This document shows, one piece after another, positions 8,314 through 18,408 of a DNA stretch of 64,000 nt. The stretch's first letter is position 1. The number at the start of each line of letters is the position of its first letter. The DNA comes from Bacillus sp. HMF5848. GTDB taxonomy: Bacteria > Bacillota > Bacilli > Bacillales > HMF5848. The stretch lies in NCBI RefSeq assembly GCF_003944835.1, contig NZ_RWIV01000001.1:3771501-3835500 (forward strand), read 5' to 3'. Position numbers and translations under genes: made by a program. The notes under the pieces are model-generated. The model was not told the origin of the DNA and did no database searches. It saw only the letters and a program-made list of their open reading frames with translations.

Positions 8314-11061
8314 CGTACGATAGAGGAACATGCTGTATTGCGCACGTGTGACTGGGTTGTTGGCGCGATACGTGTTGTCTTCTTCGTATCCTGTTGTAAT
8401 TCCACTTGCTTTTAACGCTGAGATTTCTTTGTAAAACCAGTGATCTTTTGGTATGTCAGCAAAGTCTGTTTCTGCTTCACCTGTTAAGTTGTAGGCACGA
8501 TACAGGATTGCTGCCATTTGTCCGCGAGTCAAGGATCCAGTTAAATCAAATGAACCATCATCTTTCCCTGTCATAATGCCAGCTGCTGCAACAGCTTTAA
8601 TAGCATTGTAATATGGATGATCCGTTGGCACATCCGTAAATCCTGGCTCGGGTAAATCTTTAGTGTTAAGCCCTAGTGCGCGTACCATCATGACAGCCGC
8701 GTGCATTCTCGAAAGTTTTGCATTCGGTTTGAACTCTCCATTGTCATAGCCCGTAATAATACCGCGGTCACGAAGAGCTATAATTCCTTGTTCTGCCCAA
8801 TCACCTGTCGGAACATCTAAAAATTGTTGCTCCACATATGACTTGTCATAAATAGCCGTCATTTTATCAAAATATAAGCTTGTCTTTGTTTGCTCTTCTT
8901 CTACCGGCTCAGCCACATAAATTTGCTTTAGCTTAAGTGGCATCGGTAAACCTTCTGGAATATCAGCGCGAACAAAGCGCCAGCCTTTCCAGTTAAGCCC
9001 GTTGTCTGCTGTTAAGTTAACCGTATGCTCTTTTCCATCACCAGCTAGGATTTTAGCGCGCAACCAATGCTTGCTACCTTCACTATATACCCACATACCA
9101 AGCTGCTTTGGATAGCCTAATAACTCGATAGGATTTTTCGCATTCATATATACCGCCGTTGTCCCAGGCTCTTCACCAGTAAAATCATAGTTAAGCTTTA
9201 ATGATGAATCACCTTCACGGAACGGCTCATCTTCTTGAGCCATTGCTACGTTTCCTGTAGCACGAATACCTTCAACTTCCCAATTATCAGCTATATCTAA
9301 ACCATCAATTAAAATTGGCTTTGTATCCACGATAACAGGAATAGTTATTGTTTTTCCTGCTAACGTTACTTGAATCGTACCTTCTGCATTTTCCGTACCA
9401 GTCACAAACGTACCTGTTTGATCAACGGTACCGATATCGCCTTCTAGACTCCATTTTACTAACGCTGGATCAAATAAAATTTTATTTCCTTCTTCATCAA
9501 AAGCTTGTACCTGTAGCTTTGTTGTAGATTCTTTCCCTATTACGATTGATGTTGGTGACACTTTAATGTTTGGAATTGAATCAACAACATCAACGAAAAG
9601 CTGTTGACTAGCTCCCTCATACGCAGCTACGATTTGATGTTTACCAGCTTGTTTCGCTGTAAAGCGCATATTATCTACGATTCCAACGTTGCTATCGTAT
9701 ATAAATGATAGTTTTTCTTTTTCATATTTTAATGGATTCATATATTCATCAAGCACATAATCAAACGCGAAATCTACTGTCGTACCTGTTAGAATTTTCG
9801 CTTTAGGCTCTTTAACGTTTAAATATCTCGGTTGGCCGTACGGTGCTGTACTCACCGCTTGTAAAATTGTTGATACGCTTCGTTGAAAACCACCTGATGG
9901 AGAATTTACAACCGTTGCATTTGTATCACCATATTGACGAATCGCCATAGTAGTCGAGCCGCCACCATCGAGATTTAAGGCACTATCTACTCCTAATGAT
10001 ACTAAATACTTCGCGAACTCTTCTAATCCCATGCCGTCACTATAGTCTTTTTGACGACCATCGACTGTTACAAAAAACACTTTATTTTGATCATAATCAA
10101 TAGCGACAGCTGTACGTGGATGACGCTCTTTGGCACGCTTACTGTCTTTATTAATATACAAATCTACTTTTCCGTCTTTCACAAGAATTGGACCACTCGC
10201 GAGCATAAACTCTGCATTTTTCCACTTGTCCTCTAAATCGATGTTTAACTCGACCTCATCACCTAATGCGATGTCTTTGAATTGTTCCGCTAACACCCCA
10301 CCAGCAATCGAAATCACCAAGCCATCCTTTGGAATTTCCGAGTTTCCAATTCCATAAGGAGCAATTTTAGTGATCGTGCCGGTAACTGTTTCACCAAATT
10401 CAAAATTAGCATCTAAAGGCTTTGACAAGTTTTGAATCACAACTTCCATTCCATATTGATTTGTTCTTGTTGATGTAAAGCTGTACTGTGGCGTGTACGC
10501 GATAATTTCTGCTGTACCGCGTTGTTTATTAAAGCTCGTTATGTTCCACTCGCTATTGTCTATCGCCATTTTCGCCTTATATTGAAAGGTATCGATTTTC
10601 GGCGTACCGTCTTCTAGCATTCCAAAGGCTGTAGGTATACTCATATACTCATCTAAGCCTGTCGAAATTACACCAAGGTTTAAAAGCTTATTATTATATG
10701 CAACTAAATACGCTGGTAGTTTACTAGATGTCATATGATAAAAAGAACCATTAATTGCACCCACAACATGATGATTAGGGCGTGTATTCATTTCGGCAAA
10801 TTTTGTTGTTGGCATTAAACTTGTTAGAGGATTGTTATACCCCAATTCAACTTCAGCGAAAGGGTTGTCCAAGTCTACTTCAAGAACCCGAATCTCTTGC
10901 TTTTTATCTTGTTCTACTAATCTTTCATTTATATACGTTACACCTGGTGATACGGCATAGGCATCGACGACTTCCTTCGCTGCAAAACCAATATTAGCAG
11001 GTAAAACAAGCTGAGAAAATAACACAGTTGCCGCGGCTAATCCTTTAATCTGTCTTTTCAT
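8302..11061 (-). CDS. SLH-anchored phosphodiester glycosidase (NAGPA-domain) protein
   Basis: A 919-aa secreted protein with a signal peptide at 1-27. An NAGPA (phosphodiester glycosidase) domain spans about 70-405, with the family core VFFVTVDGRQ, then LGVDSALNLDGGGSTTM and the nearby RSVSTILQAV. After it come Ig-like beta domains (about 410-585), a jelly-roll, carbohydrate-binding-like segment (about 590-735), and three SLH modules (about 745-919). The mammalian member removes a GlcNAc cap from a phosphodiester; bacterial members are thought to act on glycan phosphodiesters. Here the target may be a wall teichoic or secondary wall polymer, but that is inference. The AGGAGCTGA site upstream supports the ATG. 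Monocistronic. Confidence 0.88.
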   Translation of the reverse strand: MKRQIKGLAAATVLFSQLVLPANIGFAAKEVVDAYAVSPGVTYINERLVEQDKKQEIRVLEVDLDNPFAEVELGYNNPLTSLMPTTKFAEMNTRPNHHVVGAINGSFYHMTSSKLPAYLVAYNNKLLNLGVISTGLDEYMSIPTAFGMLEDGTPKIDTFQYKAKMAIDNSEWNITSFNKQRGTAEIIAYTPQYSFTSTRTNQYGMEVVIQNLSKPLDANFEFGETVTGTITKIAPYGIGNSEIPKDGLVISIAGGVLAEQFKDIALGDEVELNIDLEDKWKNAEFMLASGPILVKDGKVDLYINKDSKRAKERHPRTAVAIDYDQNKVFFVTVDGRQKDYSDGMGLEEFAKYLVSLGVDSALNLDGGGSTTMAIRQYGDTNATVVNSPSGGFQRSVSTILQAVSTAPYGQPRYLNVKEPKAKILTGTTVDFAFDYVLDEYMNPLKYEKEKLSFIYDSNVGIVDNMRFTAKQAGKHQIVAAYEGASQQLFVDVVDSIPNIKVSPTSIVIGKESTTKLQVQAFDEEGNKILFDPALVKWSLEGDIGTVDQTGTFVTGTENAEGTIQVTLAGKTITIPVIVDTKPILIDGLDIADNWEVEGIRATGNVAMAQEDEPFREGDSSLKLNYDFTGEEPGTTAVYMNAKNPIELLGYPKQLGMWVYSEGSKHWLRAKILAGDGKEHTVNLTADNGLNWKGWRFVRADIPEGLPMPLKLKQIYVAEPVEEEQTKTSLYFDKMTAIYDKSYVEQQFLDVPTGDWAEQGIIALRDRGIITGYDNGEFKPNAKLSRMHAAVMMVRALGLNTKDLPEPGFTDVPTDHPYYNAIKAVAAAGIMTGKDDGSFDLTGSLTRGQMAAILYRAYNLTGEAETDFADIPKDHWFYKEISALKASGITTGYEEDNTYRANNPVTRAQYSMFLYRTLNQ

Positions 11062-11484
11062 AAGATGAACATTCAGCTCCTTTATTTGAATCCCCTTTTT
11101 AAATAGTAACGCAAATTCTCTTTATTTTGTTGAACGTTGCTTGTATTTCAATAAAATACCAAGTTCCGAGATATTCGACATGTTCTTTCAGTAATAGAAG
11201 ACAATGCGCCTCCTCAACAATAGTAATATGACAAATTTCTTTCCTGGGAAATAAACTTCGACTTATTATTTATAACATTTGTGTAGTAAAACTAGCAATA
11301 AGACTATAGATGGAGAATTTTCCCTATCAATTACACTATTTGTCGCATTATAATGTTTAAAAGTTACATTATTTCATAGATTTTGTTTGTAAGGTCGGTA
11401 GGCGAAATGAACCGTTTGTGAGGAGGCAAGTTTTGTGGACATTCATGAGAGAGATGGGTGGGTACGCGTATTGTCTTAGTAGTG

Positions 11485-11538
11485 GTGCGTTCTGGTTTAA
11501 TTCGCGGATAAGTGCGTTCGAGTTTAATTCGCGAATAA
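11485..11538. repeat. 27-bp direct repeat, two copies
   Basis: Two adjacent copies (11485-11511, 11512-11538) begin GTGCGTTC and contain GTTTAATTCGCG followed by ATAA. This sits in the 0.9-kb gap 11062-12000, in which no credible gene was seen. The gap also holds the array at 11612. Confidence 0.65.
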
Positions 11539-11611
11539 TTGATAAGAGTCACGAAAAGGAATCGTAATTATAAGGGAAAAGTTGGATTATGTTGTGTGAT
11601 TTATGGCAACT

Positions 11612-11970
11612 TGGTGAATATCGACATGAAAGCGGTAGATATTCGACACGGAAGTGGTAGATATTCGACACAGAACCGGTAGATATTCGACACAGAACCG
11701 GTTATAAGTGCTGTTAAGCCAACTAGACTACTAGAACATCGTCACATTAGTGGTAGATTATCGACATGGAAGTGGTAGATATTCGACACGAAACCGGTAG
11801 AACATCGACACAAGTGTAGAAAATTCTACTGAGACTAGTAGAACTTCAACACATGAGCGCTAGAAACTCGCTCGAGACTAGTAGAAAGCCTACACGGAAC
11901 TGGTACAACTTCGACACCAGACTAGTAGAAATCAACACGAGAGTGGTAGACTACCTTCCGCAACAAACCA
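11612..11970. repeat. Intergenic 22-bp array, family A, locus 1
   Basis: Successive 22-bp units share the core GGTAGATATTCGACAC. The first four, from 11612, are nearly regular. After an irregular block, further units occur from about 11751, then the array decays rightwards into GTAGAAnnTCnACAC-like remnants up to the MFS terminator. Locus 2 is at 49626. No reading frame within it looks protein-coding. Confidence 0.85.
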
Positions 11971-11984
11971 CTTCTACCCAAGCT

Positions 11985-12010
11985 AAAAGGCTAGCACTCG
12001 CTAGCCTTTT
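11985..12010. terminator. Terminator overlapping the MFS stop codon
   Basis: Perfect 10-bp stem AAAAGGCTAG/CTAGCCTTTT with a 6-base loop. The right arm contains the stop codon and last codons of the minus-strand MFS gene. Confidence 0.75.
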
Positions 12011-13236
12011 ACAGATACTTCTTTATATGTTGTTGTATCCTCTTGCTTTTTCATAATAAAACCAAGCATTGCTCCTGCTAATAGAAGTAAACCACTCGTA
12101 ACAAAAAATACGGAAGAGATACCGAAGAAGCCAGCAATGACACCTCCCATAGCAGGCCCAATGACATTACCAAGAAAGCGAAAGCTTGCATTATAGCCTA
12201 ATACTTCTCCTTGGATAGATACAGGAGCGGTTTGTCTAATAAAAGCCGTTCGACAAGGAATCACGCCACCGATTACCGCACCAAGCACAAACCGCAGCAA
12301 AGTAAGCTGCCATATGTCCGTGACAAAGGCTTGCGGAACATAGACGACGGCTGACAGTATGAGTAAAATAAAAAGTATTTTATCGTGTCCCACTCGGTCC
12401 CCCCATTTCCCCCACTGCCTTGTAAAAAGTAAATTCCCAAGTCCAGTAGCTGAAAATGCGACCCCCGATAAAAAGGCGATGTTCTCAATCGACACGAATT
12501 CCTCCACATAAAGCGCAAGAAGTGGCTGAATGGCAAAGTGTGCAATTTGAATAATCATTGATACAAGCATGATCATAAGTAACATTGGTGTTGTGAAAAT
12601 ATAACGCAATACTTCTCGACCTGTAAGTTGTTTTTCATTTGCTTTGTTGTCTTCCATACGCACTTCTTTTATACCGAATAATACGAAGCTAGATGCTATA
12701 AACGTGACAACAGCTGTAATTAAGAATGTATACTCGAATCCTACCGTGTCGGCGAGCAACCCTCCAAGTAAAGGACCAAATAACGAGCCTGTTACATTCC
12801 CCGTTTGTAACGTACCGAGCGTTCGACCTGCAATCGCTTTTGGTGTTTGCGCAGCAATAAGCGCCTGGCCCATCGATATAAATCCTGCAAACAATCCCAT
12901 AAACATTCGTAAACCAAACAGCATGTAAACCGACGAGACATATCCCATTAAGAGAACACAAATAGAAACACCGTATCCGAGAATGAGTAGCACCTTTTTT
13001 CGTCCATATTTATCGCCGATTCGGCCCCAAATAGGTGAAAAAATAAATGCTGTTATAAAGGTGACCCCAAACACAAGCCCTGACCACAATTGAATAAAAT
13101 CATGTGAATAACTGCCGAGTGTTTTTATATACAACGATAAGAACGGCAGGATCATCGTCAAGCTACCAGCTATAAAAAAATTAGCAATCCACATAATGAC
13201 GACATTTTTAGTTTGTTGTGATTTAATTTTTAACAC
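12001..13236 (-). CDS. MFS drug/proton antiporter-type transporter
   Basis: A 411-aa major facilitator protein with about 12 hydrophobic helices. The loop 2-3 motif is readable (GRIGDKYGRKKVLL), matching the G-x-x-x-D-R/K-x-G-R-R/K signature. LGTLQTGNVTGSLFGPLLGGLLAD resembles motif C of 12/14-TM drug exporters. It probably exports small hydrophobic compounds by proton antiport; the substrate is unknown. The start is uncertain. The longest frame uses GTG at 13236, but the ribosome site AGAAGGTG overlaps that codon; an ATT at 13227 is better spaced, and the first ATG is further inside, just before the first helix. The gene stands alone; the 22-bp array lies just beyond its terminator. Confidence 0.85.
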   Translation of the reverse strand: MLKIKSQQTKNVVIMWIANFFIAGSLTMILPFLSLYIKTLGSYSHDFIQLWSGLVFGVTFITAFIFSPIWGRIGDKYGRKKVLLILGYGVSICVLLMGYVSSVYMLFGLRMFMGLFAGFISMGQALIAAQTPKAIAGRTLGTLQTGNVTGSLFGPLLGGLLADTVGFEYTFLITAVVTFIASSFVLFGIKEVRMEDNKANEKQLTGREVLRYIFTTPMLLMIMLVSMIIQIAHFAIQPLLALYVEEFVSIENIAFLSGVAFSATGLGNLLFTRQWGKWGDRVGHDKILFILLILSAVVYVPQAFVTDIWQLTLLRFVLGAVIGGVIPCRTAFIRQTAPVSIQGEVLGYNASFRFLGNVIGPAMGGVIAGFFGISSVFFVTSGLLLLAGAMLGFIMKKQEDTTTYKEVSVKG

Positions 13237-13504
13237 CTTCTGTTTTATAAAAATATTTCGTTTTACTAAATATTATACATATATACGCACTTTTATGAAA
13301 CTAAAAAACATCGCACCGGTCTTAAGCAATATTTAATTAAACTTTTTTCGACAATAGTCATAACTAAATGCTCAATTATTATGAACTTTTATGGCGATAC
13401 ATTGAGAACTTAGTAGATTTGTTGTAAGCTAGATTTGGAAAAACTTTCTTAAAACTACAAATTTCGACTTTACCGTTTTTAAAAATAAGGGAGGTACACT
13501 CTTT

Positions 13505-16500
13505 ATGACAATAAATAAATATTTAGCAGCAACTATCACGACAGCACTCGTTGCTAGTCTTGCTACTCCATCATACAGTCATGCCGATACAAAGGAATTT
13601 TCAGACCTTAAAGAGGGTGACGCATTTTACAAAGAAGTGCAAACACTCGTTAAGCAAGGGATTATTAATGGCTATGACGATGGTACATATCGACCAAATC
13701 AGAAGATTATTCGTGGTCAAGCGGCAAAGCTATTTGCTCGTGCTTTAAAAATCGACACACCTGACAACATCGGATCTATCCTTGAACATTACCCTGATAT
13801 CCCAGCAGGAAGTGAGTTTGCTGATGCTGTTGTAAAAATCAACAGTGAAGGCATTTTAACAGGAGATGAAGGTACATTTAGACCGAGTGCAGAACTAACA
13901 CGCGACGTTATGGCGTTGTGGCTTGTTCGCGCCTTCGACCTAGAACCAGTTCCAGATGTTAACGTACCGTTAACTGACCTTGATAAAATAGAAGCAGAAT
14001 ACATCGACGCAGTAAAAATTTTATACCAAAACGGCATAACAACGGGACGTAATGATGGCAGCTATGATCCTAAAGCGACCGTGACTCGAGGCCAGTTCGC
14101 TGCTTTTATGTATCGTTGCTTATACCAAGTTGTATCTATTGAAGCTATACCAAGTGATGTAATCGATATTGAAGAAGAAGTGGATCTTGAAAAAACAGTG
14201 CGCGTGGCTCTTAGAAGTGGAGACATCGTTGAGGTTGACCTCGTTTGGCAAACGGATGACATTGATTTTTCTGAACCAGGTAAGTATGAGCTTGAAGGTT
14301 ATTTACAAGGATTGCCTACCGTAAAGGTATCAAAAACAGTCATTGTCGAGGATAAGCCTTTATCGGTAAAAAAAATCGATACACCAAACCTATCGCAAAT
14401 CGAGTTGGAACTAAATCACAGTAGATATACACTTAGTGAATTAATAGATAAAGATACGTATAACATTATAGATTCTAATAACAAATCTTATGACATCGAA
14501 AGCATTATCGTTGAAGGTACACGTGTAACACTAACATTAGCTACACCGATAGAAAACGGCACAGTTGTAACCTTAACGTTTAATGAAACACCGTTACGCG
14601 ACATCAAGCCGATTAAAGTATTAGCGGAAGATGATACCGCTCCAACTATCACCAGCATTAAACCATTAAATTGGTCACGTGTGAAGATTACATTTAATGA
14701 ACCTTTACAATTAAACACAAAAAATGAAGCCGAAGTGTTAGACCGAAATATACTAGCTGCGTTTAAAATGAATAACGGGGCGAATCCGATTAAATCTATT
14801 ACTGTAAAAGATTATGGTAAAGTGGTTGATATTCAGCTAGACAGACAGATGAAGGCTGGGGAGAACACTATCACTTTTACCGATTCATTACAGGACGGTG
14901 CTGGCCTATCTTTAGAAGAACTTGAAAAAACGTTTGACGTTGTAGAGGACAAGCAGTTTCCTAAGCTTATCGAAGTGAAAGATGTTAAGCCGTACGAGAT
15001 GACACTCGTATTTGATGAGGAAATTACACTACCAGCATATAGACCGGAGCTACGCTTCCATCATACGAGTCGCAGTCTTGATGCAACATCTGTGTTTCAG
15101 AAAAATGATTTTGAGGTTATAGTGTATTTTGACAAGGCACTCGTACTTGATGAAAAAGCTGCCATCTTTTTAGACACAGGTGCCGTAATAGATACGTGGG
15201 GAAATGAAAGTTGGTACACGCGCCGCATGGGCATCGTCAAGGAAGATACGGCAGTGCCTGAGCTTGAACAAGTAACTATGTTGAAAAAACAAGAAACAGA
15301 AAGTGATTTTGTTCAAGTTCGTGTAGAGTACAACGAAATCCTAGACTCAAAATCAGCAACTAATATAGAAAACTATCAAGTAAGCAATTCAGATGGCGAT
15401 AGCATTGACATTCGCGACGTTATTTTAACAAAAACAAATGAAGCAAAAACAACGGTTTTACTAACTCTGAACGCTAAGTACGGAGAGTTCCTCAAGGATA
15501 CGTATCATGTAGAGGTTAACGATATTACCGATTTATACGGCAACACACTTGAATCAGCTGCTATATCATTTACAGATGGTAGTGAAACGGCACCAAGTGG
15601 ATTTGAGGCATTTATTTTATCAGATAATGATAAAGTGAGCTTCGTTATCGATTTTGGTCGCGAGATGGCAGAAGACGGTCCATTATCTATTGATGAGCTT
15701 AGCAATTACGCGATTAAAATTAATGGAGATGAGTGGCAGCTAGCCGACTTGCATCTTGACCCTTCTGTAGATGTTGTCATAAAAACGTATGACAACGGAC
15801 GCACTGCTGAAATCATTATGCAAAAGCAGGCAACGGGTTCAAAATGGGACACTCTTTTAAAAGCAGTAACAGACGCCGTAGCGAAAAACGATTTTAGTAA
15901 CGTAGAGCTGTTTGTATCAAAAATTGAAGATAAACGCGGCAATCATACGGAACAATGGCGTAATGAGATTGAAATAACTGGTAAAGACACACTTGAGCCA
16001 AAGCACATATATGCTACTGACTTACAGCTCATAGAAATTAATGTAGATGACGAGCTTATTCACTTTAATCCAGACGACTTTATCATTTTTGCTGATAAAA
16101 ATGGTGACAAAAAAGCAGATGCAGGCGAACGTTTAGACTTCACAGCCGAGCTTACTGTAGATAATGACACATCTACTATCGGTTTTGAACTGGAAGAAGA
16201 GCTAGACGGACGAGCTAGACTTGACGGGGCTTCGATTATTATTACATCAAGCAGCAGTGTTGATACAGAAAGTCGCTTTGGACAAAAGCTGTTATTGGAT
16301 CGCATCGTCGTACGCGATGGGATTGCACCAAAGCTTATAAAAAACAATGCGGTTACAGCGAGCGGTACTCCAAACGGCAGCACCGCATACATTAAGCTTG
16401 AATTTACAGAAGATCTCGATGCGTCTACTGTTACGCGCTTAAGCTTCACAATTGATGAAGATGGCTACTATATTGAAGATGCAGAGGTTGATGATAACAT

Positions 16501-16630
16501 CGTCACGTTAACAGTGGACCTTGGCGATAAATCCCTTGCTGAGCTAAAAGAAGCAGGCATCACGCAAATCGCACCAATTAGTGATGTGAATAACAACATT
16601 ACAACGGACCTTGAGGGTGAGATTAACTAA
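13505..16630 (+). CDS. Large SLH surface protein with Ig-like repeats (S-layer-type)
   Basis: A 1041-aa exported protein with a signal peptide at 1-27 and three SLH modules at about 29-205 (GYDDGTYRPNQKIIRGQAA; GDEGTFRPSAELTRD; GRNDGSYDPKATVTRGQFAA). About 800 residues of beta-rich Ig-like repeats follow, with phrases such as DDTAPTITSIKP and repeated DLYGN/DKRGN-type turns typical of bacterial Ig-like and S-layer proteins. N-terminal SLH plus a long repeat body is the layout of a structural S-layer or large surface-fibre protein; no enzyme domain is seen. ATG start with GGGAGG about 10 bases upstream. The gene is monocistronic and faces a convergent terminator. Whether it is the main S-layer protein cannot be judged; several SLH proteins are present. 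Confidence 0.85.
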   Translation: MTINKYLAATITTALVASLATPSYSHADTKEFSDLKEGDAFYKEVQTLVKQGIINGYDDGTYRPNQKIIRGQAAKLFARALKIDTPDNIGSILEHYPDIPAGSEFADAVVKINSEGILTGDEGTFRPSAELTRDVMALWLVRAFDLEPVPDVNVPLTDLDKIEAEYIDAVKILYQNGITTGRNDGSYDPKATVTRGQFAAFMYRCLYQVVSIEAIPSDVIDIEEEVDLEKTVRVALRSGDIVEVDLVWQTDDIDFSEPGKYELEGYLQGLPTVKVSKTVIVEDKPLSVKKIDTPNLSQIELELNHSRYTLSELIDKDTYNIIDSNNKSYDIESIIVEGTRVTLTLATPIENGTVVTLTFNETPLRDIKPIKVLAEDDTAPTITSIKPLNWSRVKITFNEPLQLNTKNEAEVLDRNILAAFKMNNGANPIKSITVKDYGKVVDIQLDRQMKAGENTITFTDSLQDGAGLSLEELEKTFDVVEDKQFPKLIEVKDVKPYEMTLVFDEEITLPAYRPELRFHHTSRSLDATSVFQKNDFEVIVYFDKALVLDEKAAIFLDTGAVIDTWGNESWYTRRMGIVKEDTAVPELEQVTMLKKQETESDFVQVRVEYNEILDSKSATNIENYQVSNSDGDSIDIRDVILTKTNEAKTTVLLTLNAKYGEFLKDTYHVEVNDITDLYGNTLESAAISFTDGSETAPSGFEAFILSDNDKVSFVIDFGREMAEDGPLSIDELSNYAIKINGDEWQLADLHLDPSVDVVIKTYDNGRTAEIIMQKQATGSKWDTLLKAVTDAVAKNDFSNVELFVSKIEDKRGNHTEQWRNEIEITGKDTLEPKHIYATDLQLIEINVDDELIHFNPDDFIIFADKNGDKKADAGERLDFTAELTVDNDTSTIGFELEEELDGRARLDGASIIITSSSSVDTESRFGQKLLLDRIVVRDGIAPKLIKNNAVTASGTPNGSTAYIKLEFTEDLDASTVTRLSFTIDEDGYYIEDAEVDDNIVTLTVDLGDKSLAELKEAGITQIAPISDVNNNITTDLEGEIN

Positions 16631-16641
16631 ATAAGATAGAC

Positions 16642-16678
16642 AAAAAGGAGTGAGTCCTGTGCGACTCACTCCTTTTGT
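16642..16678. terminator. Bidirectional terminator
   Basis: A perfect 14-bp stem (16643-16656 with 16663-16676; outer part AAAAGGAGTGAGTC) has a 6-base loop and T/A runs at both ends. It separates the SLH surface gene from the convergent TolC-like gene. Confidence 0.9.
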
Positions 16679-16690
16679 TATGGTTGCTGA

Positions 16691-17974
16691 TTAAAACCCG
16701 CCACCGCCGGCACCAGGCATATATCCTTGTTTGAATAACTCAAACTCTTTTGTAAGTAGGAAGTAATCTTTTTTAGCCATGTTAAGCTGTAAGCGAACAC
16801 CTACTAAGTTTAAGCGGAAGCTTTCTAGTTCAGATTGTGTAATCATGCCTAGCTCATACATCTTTTGATTATTTGTATATAGCTGCTTCATACGGGCAAG
16901 GTTATCATATTGCAAGCCAATTTTCTTCTTCATCGCCTCAAAGCGATCTTCATAATTGTATGCTAAAAATTGTAAGCCTTGTTGCGCTTGCTGAAGTTGA
17001 ATGTTCGCCTCAGCTAGCTCTTCCTCATAATACTTCTTCCAATCGCGCTCTGCACGATCGCGATCGTCTTCAGCATCATCAAGTGCTTCTAAAATACCTT
17101 TTAATTGGGCATCTTTCATTCTTACGTCAAGGTATAGTTCATCTAAGACCGACTGTTCATAAGGGCTTAAGCCAACCGTATTTTTAAGCTGTTCAAGACC
17201 AGCTATTTTAGCAAGTGTCATATTTATTTGTGCCTCAGTGCCTTCAATCTGACTTTCAAAGTTATCCTCACCAAGCACTGACAATGATTGTGAATCCTTA
17301 ACAATCTCTTCATACTGCTTGATCGACGTTTGGATAATTCCTAATGATGCATGATTTTCAAGTAAGTTTGGTAAGTAATTTTCCACCTTATACTCTTTTT
17401 CAGGTACATAAGTGAACGTGCTGTCATCAATCTTAGTATCTAGTAAAATGTTTTCTGTTAGTTCATTACCTAAATCTTGGTTTAACATATATTTAGCCGC
17501 GTTTGCCTGCTGCTCAGCATCCGCGAGACGAACAAGCGCATTATTTAAGCTTGTTTCCACACTCATAAGCTGCATTTTAGATTCTACACCTTGCGCGACC
17601 TTCTTCTTCATAATCTCTAACTCTTTTTCGGCTTGTGCAACATTTTCCTTTTCAATTTTAAAAGCTGCATCAGCTAACCAATAGTTATATAACGTTTGAT
17701 ATGCGGATAGCTCGACTTGGAGCTTTTTCGAGAAATCACTATATTCATTGCTTTTATCACCAATTACCTCAAGTTCGTCTGAGAACTCACCTTGATATGG
17801 CGCAGAATCATCATGAATTTCCGGCTTCGATGCTGTTATTTGTAGGGAAAGGTCTTTTGCCACAATTTCTTCGGCTGCTTTTGGAACTGTGTACTGCTTG
17901 ATTGAATCGGCAATAATCGCTCCTGTTGGAACAAGTAAAATCGCTCCCGCTAACACTAGTGCTGTTCTTTTCAA
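16691..17974 (-). CDS. TolC-family-like secreted coiled-coil protein of an RND efflux operon
   Basis: A 427-aa exported protein, mostly long alpha-helical coiled coil, with an N-terminal signal peptide. KKVAQGVESKMQLMSVE, followed by a helix ending LNQDLG, matches the repeat signature of TolC/OEP proteins, and the pattern recurs near the C terminus (YELGMITQSELESFRLNLVG). The start is a TTG at 17974 with GAAAGAGGTG 6 bases upstream; upstream in-frame ATGs lack a site. The gene lies downstream of the adaptor and RND permease on the same strand. The organism looks like a monoderm, so a TolC barrel has no outer membrane to span. It may be a wall-spanning helical conduit or an adaptor-like accessory (inference). 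Confidence 0.75.
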   Translation of the reverse strand: MKRTALVLAGAILLVPTGAIIADSIKQYTVPKAAEEIVAKDLSLQITASKPEIHDDSAPYQGEFSDELEVIGDKSNEYSDFSKKLQVELSAYQTLYNYWLADAAFKIEKENVAQAEKELEIMKKKVAQGVESKMQLMSVETSLNNALVRLADAEQQANAAKYMLNQDLGNELTENILLDTKIDDSTFTYVPEKEYKVENYLPNLLENHASLGIIQTSIKQYEEIVKDSQSLSVLGEDNFESQIEGTEAQINMTLAKIAGLEQLKNTVGLSPYEQSVLDELYLDVRMKDAQLKGILEALDDAEDDRDRAERDWKKYYEEELAEANIQLQQAQQGLQFLAYNYEDRFEAMKKKIGLQYDNLARMKQLYTNNQKMYELGMITQSELESFRLNLVGVRLQLNMAKKDYFLLTKEFELFKQGYMPGAGGGGF

Positions 17975-18217
17975 AATCGTCACCTCTTTCATAGTATGTA
18001 GACTAGTGGGACTTGACGAGCGCCCCACTAGCCGAATGTTTTTTTATCAAAATCATGGTTGGTAGTCTTGCGTGTAAATTTTTACGAAAATTGCAGTGTA
18101 CGTGTAGTGTTGATTTTTGGTGCACACTTCCGCTGTTTGCGTGTCACTTTTTTCTGAATTAGGATGCAAAGAGTGGTGTATACGCACGAACTGCATTAGT
18201 CGTGCATACCCCTCTAA

Positions 18218-18360
18218 GATTTATGCGTTAATTTTCATGGTTTAAGCGCCAGTTTTCGAGGTTTATGCGCCAGCTTTCGTGGTTTATGCGCTAAATCTAG
18301 CTGTTTATGCGTCAATTTTAACCGTTTATGCGCCAAATCCACGAGTTTATGCGTATTTTC
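18218..18360. repeat. Intergenic 21-bp tandem array, family B
   Basis: Seven units with exact 21-bp spacing share the core GTTTATGCGCC and differ in the second half. The array occupies the 430-bp gap between the RND permease gene and the TolC-like gene, inside what looks like one transcription unit. No open frame or clear terminator was seen in the gap. Confidence 0.85.
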
Positions 18361-18408
18361 GGCAACTACGCCCTACTAAACATCGACTAAAACTACTTAC
18401 TCACTATA

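Noticed and set aside
11853-12056. 67-residue plus-strand coding frame
   Set aside because: It starts within the decayed family-A array and runs antisense into the MFS gene and its terminator.
16060-16449. 129-residue minus-strand coding frame
   Set aside because: It is antisense to the SLH surface protein, which has clear SLH/Ig-like sequence; the antisense product is Ser/Leu-rich shadow coding.
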